Of a stretch of DNA of 28,620 bases, positions 15,921 to 23,900 are shown one piece after another (the first letter of the stretch is position 1; the number at the start of each line of letters is the position of its first letter). The notes under the pieces are model-generated. The model was not told where the DNA came from and searched no databases. It worked only from the letters and a program-made list of their open reading frames with translations. The stretch covers positions 1 through 28,620 of the forward strand of contig DATLSE010000047.1 of the NCBI GenBank assembly GCA_035534295.1. Direction: 5' to 3'. Source of the DNA: DATKQJ01 sp035534295 (GTDB lineage: Bacteria; Chloroflexota; Dormibacteria; Dormibacterales; Dormibacteraceae). The position numbers and the translations under genes are program-made.

Positions 15921-17344
15921 GCCCCAGCATCGCTGAACTCCACCGCCTGCTCGAGCGAGGAGAGGTCTCATCCGCCGAACTGCTGCAGCGCTACCAGGCG
16001 GCCGCCTCCGAGCTCGAACCCGGCCTCGGCTCCTATCTGCGCCTGACTCCAGATCTGGCCCGGGCTCAGAGCCAGGCCGCCGACGCCCGCTATCGGGAGG
16101 GCCGCTCGCTGGGTCCGCTCGACGGCATTCCGATGGCGATCAAGGACGTGCTCAACCTTGAGGGGGTCGAGATCACTGCCGCATCGCGCATCCTGCAGGG
16201 GTACCGCTCGGTCTACGACGCCACCGCGGTGGCCCGGCTCAAAGCCGCGGGAGCGGTGGTGGTGGGCGTCACCAACTGCGACGAGTTCGCCATGGGCAGC
16301 TCGACTGAGAACTCGGCCTACGGTCCCACCCGCAATCCTCGCGATCCGACCCGGGTGCCCGGAGGCTCGAGCGGGGGCAGCGCGGCGGCGGTGGCGGCGC
16401 AGGAGGCGGTCTACGCGATCGGGACCGACACCGGCGGTTCGATCCGCCAGCCCGCCGCGCTCTGTGGCGTGGTCGGCATGAAGCCGACCTACGGCCGGGT
16501 CAGCCGCTACGGTCTGATCGCGTTCGCTTCCAGCCTGGACCAGATCGGCGCCTTCACCGGCAACGTGTCCGACCAGGTCCCGGTGCTGGAGGCCATGGGT
16601 GGGTTCGACGAGCTCGACGCGACGAGCTCGGAGCGCCCGCTCGAACTCGGCTCCGAGCTCGAGCGCGGGCTGCACGGGTTGCGTTTAGGCCTACCCCGGG
16701 AGTACTTCCAGGTTGACGGTATGGAGCCCGGGGTGAAGCGAGCGCTTGAGGCCGCGCTCGACCTCCTGCAGGCGCAGGGGGCGGAGTTGGTGGAGGTCAG
16801 CCTGCCCCACACCGAGTACGGTCTGGCTGCCTACTACATCATCGCCCCGGCCGAGTGCTCGTCCAACCTGGCCCGCTTCGATTCAGTCCGTTTCGGGGCT
16901 CGAGCGGCGGGGGCGACGACCCTTTTGGAGTCCTACTCGCAAACCCGACGCGAGGGATTTGGATCCGAGGTGCGCCGGCGGGTGATGCTCGGCACCCACG
17001 CCCTGTCGAGTGGGTACTACGAGGCCTACTACGGCCGGGCCCAGAAGGTCCGGACGCTGGTCGCCCAGGATTTCGATCGCGCCTTTGAAGAGTGCGACGC
17101 CATCGTCAGCGCCACCTCGCCCGTGGTGGCATTCGAGCTTGGCAGCAAGCTCGACGACCCCTACGCCATGTACCTGTGCGACGTGCTCACCCTGGGCGCC
17201 AATCTGGCCGGACTGCCCGGCATCAGCGTGCCCTGTGGGGAGGCGATGGGCCTGCCCGTCGGGCTCCAGGTGATCGCACCCCAGTGGGCTGACGCGACCG
17301 CGCTCAGGGTGGCACGCGGCTACGAGGTGGCGCGTGGCGCCTGA
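15917..17344 (+). CDS. gatA: Asp-tRNA(Asn)/Glu-tRNA(Gln) amidotransferase subunit A, CTG start
   Basis: A 475-residue amidase-signature glutaminase subunit that releases ammonia from Gln/Asn and channels it to GatB. The catalytic Ser-cisSer-Lys triad is complete: Lys76 ('PMAIKD'), cis-Ser151 ('PGGSSGGSAAAVAA') and nucleophile Ser175 ('GTDTGGSIRQPAAL'). Spacing between these residues matches the family. A start at ATG 16133 would remove 72 residues with clear GatA N-terminal sequence ('IAELHRLLERGEVSSAELL', 'LGPLDGIPMAIKD'). The only initiator for the full protein is CTG 15917, behind a perfect Shine-Dalgarno and overlapping the gatC stop. It overlaps gatB by 11 nt. Confidence 0.93.
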   Translation: MSPSIAELHRLLERGEVSSAELLQRYQAAASELEPGLGSYLRLTPDLARAQSQAADARYREGRSLGPLDGIPMAIKDVLNLEGVEITAASRILQGYRSVYDATAVARLKAAGAVVVGVTNCDEFAMGSSTENSAYGPTRNPRDPTRVPGGSSGGSAAAVAAQEAVYAIGTDTGGSIRQPAALCGVVGMKPTYGRVSRYGLIAFASSLDQIGAFTGNVSDQVPVLEAMGGFDELDATSSERPLELGSELERGLHGLRLGLPREYFQVDGMEPGVKRALEAALDLLQAQGAELVEVSLPHTEYGLAAYYIIAPAECSSNLARFDSVRFGARAAGATTLLESYSQTRREGFGSEVRRRVMLGTHALSSGYYEAYYGRAQKVRTLVAQDFDRAFEECDAIVSATSPVVAFELGSKLDDPYAMYLCDVLTLGANLAGLPGISVPCGEAMGLPVGLQVIAPQWADATALRVARGYEVARGA

Positions 17345-18734
17345 GCCCTGGGAGGCGGTCATAGGGCTTGAGATCCACGCCCAGCTGGCGACCGAGTCCA
17401 AGATGTTCTGCGCCTGCCCCGCCGACTACCTGCAGGCACCACCCAACTCCAACACCTGCCCGGTCTGTCTGGGGCTGCCGGGGGCGCTTCCGGTGGCCAA
17501 CGCCCGCGCGGTGGAGCTGGTCGTGAAGACTGGCCTGGCCCTGGGCGCGACCATCGCGGCCAGATCCAAGTTCGATCGCAAGAACTACTTCTACGCCGAC
17601 CTGCCCAAGGGCTACCAGATCAGCCAGTACGACCTCCCGCTAGCCCGCGGCGGGACGGTGGAGATCGACCAGCGCGTGGTCCGCATCACCCGTGTCCACC
17701 TGGAGGAGGACACGGGCAAGCTCGCCCACATGGGTGATCGGTTGCACAGCGCGAGCGAATCGCTGGTCGACCTCAATCGGGCCGGGTTGCCCCTGATGGA
17801 GATCGTGACCGAGCCTGACCTGCGCAGCGCCGACGAGGCTCGCGACTGCGCGGTGGCGATCCGCTCCATCCTCCGCGCCATCGGTGCCTCGGAGGCGGAG
17901 ATGGAGAAGGGGCAGCTGCGCGCGGAGGCCAACGTGTCCGTGCGGCCGGCGGGCTCCAGCCGCCTGGGGGTCAAGACCGAGCTCAAGAACATCAACTCCT
18001 TCCGTTCTCTGCAGCGCGCGGTGAGCTACGAGGTGGAGCGCCAGATCGAACTCCTCAAGTCCGGTGGGGAGGTGGTGCAGGAGACGCGTGGCTGGTCCGA
18101 ACCCGAGTCTCGCACCTTCTCTCAGCGCTCCAAGGAGGAGGCCCAGGACTACCGCTACTTCCCCGAGCCCGACCTGCCCCCGATGGAGCTGGCGCCCGAA
18201 TGGGTCGAGGCTTTGCGGCGGGGGCTGCCCGAGCTTCCACGCGCCCGTCGGGCGCGCCTCATGGATCAGTTCGGGCTCTCCGCCTTTGACGCCAACATGC
18301 TGGTCCAAGAGGGCGCCAGCGCTGATCTCTTCGAGTCCGCGGTCACCTCCGGCGCTCCCGCCAAGCCGGTGGCGAACTGGATCATCGGCAACTCTCCGCG
18401 CATCCCGGGGCCCCAGCTCGCGGCCCTGGTCAATCTGGTCGTGGAGGGGCGGCTCAACCGGGAGCAGGCGCAGGAGGTTCTGGCCGCGGCTGAATCGAGC
18501 GGGGGAGATCCGGTCGAGCTGGCCGCGGAGCTGGGGCTGAACCAGGTCAGCGACGAGGCTCAGCTGGCCGCGATCGTGGACTCGGTGCTGGCCCAGGAGA
18601 CACAGGCGGTGTCCGATTACCGGGCGGGCAAGACCCAGGCCCTCGGGGCCCTGATGGCGGGGGTGAAAAAGCGCACCGGCGGCAGCGCCAACATGAAGCT
18701 CGCCAACCGCCTGATCATCGAGCGGCTGAGCTGA
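17334..18734 (+). CDS. gatB: Asp-tRNA(Asn)/Glu-tRNA(Gln) amidotransferase subunit B
   Basis: A 466-residue GatB that phosphorylates the mis-acylated aminoacyl-tRNA and transfers ammonia to it. Family motifs: 'VIGLEIHAQLATESKMFC', 'NTCPVCLGLPGALPVAN', 'FDRKNYFYADLPKGYQISQ', 'HLEEDTGKLAH', 'LVDLNRAGLPLMEIVTEPD', 'RAEANVSVRPAG', 'KTELKNINSFRSLQRAV' and 'DYRYFPEPDLPP'. The C-terminal helical and YqeY-like tail domain ends in 'LMAGVKKRTGGSANMKLANR'. The GTG start at 17334 lies 11 nt inside gatA, so the two are coupled. Length is normal. Confidence 0.97.
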   Translation: MAPEPWEAVIGLEIHAQLATESKMFCACPADYLQAPPNSNTCPVCLGLPGALPVANARAVELVVKTGLALGATIAARSKFDRKNYFYADLPKGYQISQYDLPLARGGTVEIDQRVVRITRVHLEEDTGKLAHMGDRLHSASESLVDLNRAGLPLMEIVTEPDLRSADEARDCAVAIRSILRAIGASEAEMEKGQLRAEANVSVRPAGSSRLGVKTELKNINSFRSLQRAVSYEVERQIELLKSGGEVVQETRGWSEPESRTFSQRSKEEAQDYRYFPEPDLPPMELAPEWVEALRRGLPELPRARRARLMDQFGLSAFDANMLVQEGASADLFESAVTSGAPAKPVANWIIGNSPRIPGPQLAALVNLVVEGRLNREQAQEVLAAAESSGGDPVELAAELGLNQVSDEAQLAAIVDSVLAQETQAVSDYRAGKTQALGALMAGVKKRTGGSANMKLANRLIIERLS

Positions 18735-18762
18735 ACCGCCGCCGGCACTCGGACTGGGAGCG

Positions 18763-19596
18763 ATGAGAGAGCCCACCTGCGAGGAGGGCCCGCTGCCCAC
18801 ATCGGATCAGCACGTGCACAGCCAGTTCAGCTGGGATGCGCCCGCCGGCGACATGGAGGCGAGCTGCCGGCGCGCGCTGGAGCTCGGTCTGCGCGGCATC
18901 GTCTTCACCGAGCATGCCGACTTTGTGCCCGAGGTCCACCACGACCTGCGACCACTCGACATCCCCGCCTACCGAGCCGAAGTGGAGCGCTGCCGGGCGA
19001 TCTTCCCCGAATTGCGCATCCTCCTGGGGGTCGAGCTCGGAGAGCCCCATCGCTTCCCGGCCGAGGCGGCCGCAGTCCTGGCCGCCAGCCAGCCCGAGCG
19101 CGTCCTGGGATCGGTCCACTGCGTTCGATACGAGGACGGGATGCTGGACGCAAGCCAGCTCAGGCGACTGCCCGCCGAGGCGGCGCCGGGATTCATGCGG
19201 GCCTATCTGCAGGAGGTGCTGCTCCTGGTCCAGAGCTCCCAGCCATTCGAGGTCCTGGCCCACCTCGACTATCCCCGGCGCTATTGGCCGGCGGGCGCCG
19301 CGGCGCTCGCTGAGACCGACTTTGAGGCTGAATACCGCGCCGTGCTCGCCGCCCTGGCCCGGCGTGATGGAGTGCTTGAGATCAACACCACGCGCGGAAT
19401 CGAGCCCGCGCGGGGCCTGTGCCCGGGCCCGATCGGGGTTGGCTGGTGGCTGCAGGAGGGCGGGCGGGCGGTGTCGTTTGGCAGCGACGCCCACTCCCCC
19501 GAGCAGGTTGCGAGCGGCCTCAAGGTGGCCCGCGATCTGGCGCTCGGCCTCGGCCTGCGGCCGGAGCGGGAGGACAGCGGCCTCTGGCGCAGGTGA
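18763..19596 (+). CDS. PHP-domain phosphoesterase, histidinol-phosphatase (HisK)-like
   Basis: A 277-residue metal-dependent phosphoesterase. PHP metal ligands are all visible: His17 and His19 ('DQHVHSQFS'), His51 ('TEHADF'), Glu91 ('GVELGE'), His119 ('GSVHCV'), His167 ('LAHLDYP'), Asp242 and His244 ('GSDAHSPEQV'). Histidinol phosphate is the usual substrate of the closest subfamily, but no his genes are nearby, so the true substrate is uncertain. ATG 18763 is the plausible start; GGGAG sits unusually close (2 nt). The gene follows gatB by 28 nt, and its stop overlaps the GTG of the next gene (GTGA). Confidence 0.85.
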   Translation: MREPTCEEGPLPTSDQHVHSQFSWDAPAGDMEASCRRALELGLRGIVFTEHADFVPEVHHDLRPLDIPAYRAEVERCRAIFPELRILLGVELGEPHRFPAEAAAVLAASQPERVLGSVHCVRYEDGMLDASQLRRLPAEAAPGFMRAYLQEVLLLVQSSQPFEVLAHLDYPRRYWPAGAAALAETDFEAEYRAVLAALARRDGVLEINTTRGIEPARGLCPGPIGVGWWLQEGGRAVSFGSDAHSPEQVASGLKVARDLALGLGLRPEREDSGLWRR

Positions 19597-20831
19597 TCGT
19601 GGACACCGGCGGGGTGGCGCACGGGGGCGCGGTGATCGCACACGATGACCAGGGGCGCACGCTGCTGGTGCACCACGCGCTGCCCCAGGAGAGGGTGCTG
19701 GCCGAGCCCGGTCTGCGCCGGGCCGGGGTCGTGCACGCCGACGCGATCGAGATCCTGACGCCATCGGCCGATCGGGTGCCCGCACCCTGTCCTCACTTCG
19801 GGGTTTGTGGCGGCTGCTCCTGGCAGCACGCCCGCTATCCGGCGCAGCTCGAGCTCAAGCTGCAGGTGGTGACCGACGCCTGGCGCCGGGCCGGATTGCG
19901 TCTGCCCCCCGGCACCACCATCGCCGGTATGGACAACCCCTGGCGTTATCGCATCCGGGGCGAGTTCGAAGCCATCGGGGAGGGTGGGGAGATTGAATTT
20001 GGCTTCCACCGGGCGCGCTCTCATCGCGCCTTCTCCATCACCACCTGTCCCCTCCACGACGAGCGCATCGAGCGCGCGCTGTTTGCCTTCCGCGACGCGC
20101 TGCGGGAGAGCGGGGTGCGCGGAGTGGTAAACCTTCTGCTCAGCGTCGAGCCCACCGGCCACGGCCTGCTCTGGCGCCTGCGCCGCCGGGGCCCGGTGGA
20201 CGCCCAGCAGCAGCTTGATCTGGCGGGGCGAGTCGCCGAGCGACTGCCCGATCTGGTCCTGCTCGACGACTCCATGAGCCTTGAATTCTTCGGTCTCACC
20301 TTCCGGGTTCGCAGCGACACCTTCATCCAGACCAACTACGAGCAGATGCTGGTCCTCTACCGCACGGCCCTAGGAATGTTGGGAGCGCGACCGCAGGAGC
20401 GGATCCTGGATCTGTACGCGGGCATCGGCACCCTGGCCCTAAGCGTCGCCCAGGCGGCGGCTCGCGTGACCGCGGTGGAGGAGAACCCGGCCGCGGCCCA
20501 GCTCTCCCTGCTCAGTGCCAGGATCAACGCGGTGAAGAATTTCAACGCCCTTCCGGGGCGGGTGGAGAGCGTGCTCAAGGGGGTTCGCCTGGGGTCCTAC
20601 GAGGCAGCCCTGATCGATCCGCCGCGGGCGGGCTGCGAGCGTGCCGCCATCGCCGAGCTGATTCGCCTCGGCTTAGAGCGGCTGGTCTACGTCAGCTGCG
20701 AGCCCTCCACCCACGCCCGCGATCTGGCGCTCCTGGTCCAGGGTGGTTACCGCGTCCGCCGGGCCGCCCTGGTGGACATGTTTCCCCAGACCTATCACAT
20801 CGAGACGGTGGCCCTGCTGGAGCGCGCGTGA
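19593..20831 (+). CDS. TRAM-domain 23S rRNA (uracil-5-)-methyltransferase, RlmD/RumA type
   Basis: A 412-residue SAM-dependent RNA m5U methyltransferase. It has an N-terminal TRAM-like domain ('VDTGGVAHGGAVI' to about residue 57) and a 4Fe-4S cluster motif Cys66, Cys72, Cys75 and Cys152 ('CPHFGVCGGC', 'TTCPLHD'). These are followed by 'FIQTNYEQM', the SAM-binding 'LDLYAGIGTLALSVA', 'ALIDPPRAGC' and the catalytic 'YVSCEPSTHARDLALL' (nucleophile Cys369). The GTG start at 19593 overlaps the PHP gene stop (GTGA) and gives the complete TRAM domain; earlier starts would lie inside the PHP gene. Whether it targets U1939 or U747 of 23S rRNA, or tRNA U54, cannot be told from sequence. Confidence 0.92.
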   Translation: MIVDTGGVAHGGAVIAHDDQGRTLLVHHALPQERVLAEPGLRRAGVVHADAIEILTPSADRVPAPCPHFGVCGGCSWQHARYPAQLELKLQVVTDAWRRAGLRLPPGTTIAGMDNPWRYRIRGEFEAIGEGGEIEFGFHRARSHRAFSITTCPLHDERIERALFAFRDALRESGVRGVVNLLLSVEPTGHGLLWRLRRRGPVDAQQQLDLAGRVAERLPDLVLLDDSMSLEFFGLTFRVRSDTFIQTNYEQMLVLYRTALGMLGARPQERILDLYAGIGTLALSVAQAAARVTAVEENPAAAQLSLLSARINAVKNFNALPGRVESVLKGVRLGSYEAALIDPPRAGCERAAIAELIRLGLERLVYVSCEPSTHARDLALLVQGGYRVRRAALVDMFPQTYHIETVALLERA

Positions 20832-20856
20832 ACCTGTTAAAGGGCGCCCAGGGGCA

Positions 20857-20885
20857 TTGGTCGCGGCTCCGAACCGACCTACAAT
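20857..20885 (+). promoter_or_regulatory. Promoter upstream of dnaE
   Basis: TTGGTC (20857-20862), a 17-nt spacer and TACAAT (20880-20885). Transcription would start near 20892, giving a leader of about 80 nt that carries a short ORF before dnaE. Confidence 0.6.
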
Positions 20886-20920
20886 CCGGGCCGGGGGACC
20901 ACCACCCGGAGCCATCCAAG

Positions 20921-20977
20921 ATGCCAGCTGAGCCATGCCCTGCCGATCCCCGTCGAGTCCCGGATGAGCCTGCGTGA
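20921..20977 (+). CDS. 18-codon leader ORF overlapping the dnaE start
   Basis: ATG 20921 is preceded by GGAG at 9-nt spacing and encodes an 18-residue Pro-rich peptide (starts MPAEPCPADP, ends PDEPA). Its TGA (20975-20977) overlaps the dnaE GTG start as GTGA. That is the same coupling used at pcrA-ligA and PHP-rlmD in this window. dnaE itself has only a weak ribosome-binding site, so the ORF may load ribosomes for dnaE by termination-reinitiation. The peptide resembles no known family. Confidence 0.5.
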   Translation: MPAEPCPADPRRVPDEPA

Positions 20978-23900
20978 AGGGTCCCGGCGGCTTCGTCCAC
21001 CTGCACAATCACACTGAGTTCTCGCTCCTCGACGGAGCCAGCCGGATCCCCGATATGGTGCGCCGCGCGGCCGAGCTGGAGATGCCGGCGCTCGCCCTCA
21101 CCGACCACGGCGTCATGTACGGCGCGGTCCAGTTCTACCAGGCCTGCCTTAAGGCTGGGATCAAGCCCATCTTGGGCTTTGAGGCCTACGTGGCGCCGCG
21201 CTCCCTCCATCTCAAGGAGGGGCGGGCGGACAAGGATCCCTACCATCTGACCCTGCTCGCCGCAGACCAGGCGGGGTACCGCAACCTGATGGCGCTCTGC
21301 ACCATCGGGCAGATGGAGGGGCGCTACTACAAGCCCCGCATCGACCGCGAGGTCCTGGCACGTCATTCGGCCGGACTGATCGTGCTTTCCGGCTGCCTGG
21401 GGGGCGAGGTGGCGACCAAGATCTCAGGCGGCGACCTGGACGGCGCGCGCGAGACCGTGGCCACCTATCGCGACATCTTCGGTCCCGAGCGCTACCTGCT
21501 CGAGGTGCAGCGCCATGGCATCCCCGAGCAGGAACCGGTGAACCAGGCCCTGATCGGCCTCGGGGCCGAGTTCGGGCTCCGCCTGGTGGCGACCAACGAC
21601 CTCCACTACGTGCACCAGCACGACGCCCAGGCCCACGACGTGCTGCTCTGCCTGCAGACCGGCGCCACCTACGACGATCCCGACCGCTGGCGCTTTGCCT
21701 CAGAGGACTTCTACCTCAAGTCCGGGGCCGAGATGGGCCAGGTTTTCTCCGACCTCCCTCAGGCCCTGGCCAGCACGCTCGAGGTGGCGTCGGCCGTCGA
21801 CCTGCGCCTGGAGCTGGGGCACTCGCTGCTTCCTCCCTTCGAGGTCCCAGACGGCCTCGACGCGGACAGCCATCTGCGCCGACTGGTCGAGGCCGGGCTG
21901 CTCTGGCGATACGGCGCGCAGCCCAGCGCCGAGGCCCAGGAGAGGATGCGGACCGAGCTTGAGGTCATCGGTCAGACCGGATATGCGTCCTATTTCCTCA
22001 TCGTGGGTGACTTCTACAAGTACGCCCGCGACGAGGGCATCGTCACCGGCCCGGGACGCGGCAGCGCCGCCGGCTCGCTCGTGGCCTACTGCCTGGGCAT
22101 CACCGATCTCGACCCCCTGCTTCACGGTCTGATCTTTGAACGGTTCTTGAACAAGGACCGGGTGTCGATGCCCGACATCGACTGCGACTTCTCGGTCGAG
22201 GGTCGCGAGCGCGTCATCCGCTACGTGAGCGAGAAGTACGGCAGTGACCGGGTGGCGCAGATCATCACCTTCACCACCATGGCCAGCAAGGCCGCGATCC
22301 GCGACGTCGGACGCGCGCTCAAGGTGCCCCTGGCCGAGACCGACCGCCTGAGCAAACTGGTCCCCGTCCACCAGGGCCGGTCCAAGTCCCTGGACGCCGC
22401 CTTGGTGGAGGTGAGCGAGCTGCGCCAGGCCTATGAGAGCGGCCCCGAGATCGCGCGATTGATCGACGTCGCGCGCTCCCTCGAGGGCGTCTCGCGCAAC
22501 GTGAGCACCCACGCCGCCGGCGTTGTGATCGCGCCCGAGCCCTTGGTCAACTTCGTTCCGCTCCAGTTCGGACCGGGCAGGGATTCGGTGATCACCCAGT
22601 ACGACATGAAGGCCGTGGGCGAGATCGGGCTCTTAAAGATGGACTTCCTGGGCCTGCAGAACCTCGACATCGTGAGCCTGGCCCTGCGCCTGATCGAGGA
22701 GCACCGCCAGGAGAAGATCGAGCTGAGCCGGATTCCGACCGCGGACGATCCCCGGGCCAAGGCGGCCTATGAGCTGATCAGCAGCGCCGATACCCATGGC
22801 GTCTTCCAGCTCGAGGGCGCGGGCATGCGTCGAATGCTCCAGGAGATGAAACCCTCGCGTTTTGAGGACATCGTGGTCGCCAACGCGCTGTTTCGGCCCG
22901 GGCCCATGCAGGATATCCCCGCCTACGTCGCGCGCAAGCACGGCCGGGAGCCGATCGAATACCTGCACGAGAGCCTGCGGCCCATCCTGCAGGACACCTA
23001 CGGGGTGCTCACCTACCAGGAGCAGGTGATGATGGCGGCCCGCGAGCTGGCCGGGTTCACCCTCTCCGAGGCGGACACCCTGCGCTCCGCGATGGGCAAG
23101 AAGGACAAGGTCAAGATGGCCCAGCAGCGGGAGAAGTTCGTCCGCGGCGCCTCCGAGCGAGGCATCGACGGTGACATGGCCGAGACGATCTTCGAGCGCA
23201 TCGCCAAATTTGCCGAGTACGGATTCAACAAGTGTCTGGCGGGCGACTCCGAGATCGTCGATGCCGTATCCGGCCAGCGCTTCCAGATCCGGGATCTCTA
23301 CCGGCGCCCGCGCCCGATCAGGGTCCACAGTCTGGGCCCGGATGGGGTCCTGCGCCTGCGCCCGGTCGAAGCCGTGATGGCGAACGGACAGAAGCCGGTC
23401 TTCAAGGTCCGCTGCGGCTCCGGGCTCAGCCTGAGCGCGACCGAGCTGCACCGTTTTAGAGTCCGCGCCGGCTGGCGCCGACTGGGGCAGCTTGGGATCG
23501 GGGATGAGATTTTGACCGTGCCCCAACTGGCGCGCGAGCCAAGTGGAGTCGGATCCGCGCCGCGCTCCTTCGCCTCGGCGCCGGAGCCGGTCTGGGACCG
23601 GGTGCTCGAGATCTCCCCGGCCGGGGTCACCGATACGTACGACCTGAGCGTGGCGGGTGATCACAACTACGTCGCCGACGGATTGGTGGTGCACAACTCG
23701 CACGCCGCCGCCTACGCCGTTATCAGCTATCAGACCGCGTATCTGAAGGCCAACTACCGGCTCGAATACATGACCTCACTGCTCTCCCACATGCAGGGCA
23801 ACGCTGAAAAGGTGGCGACCGCCATCGTCGATTGCCGCAGCCATGGCATCGAGGTCCTGCCCCCGGACGTGAATCAATCCCAACCCGGGTTCTGCATCGC

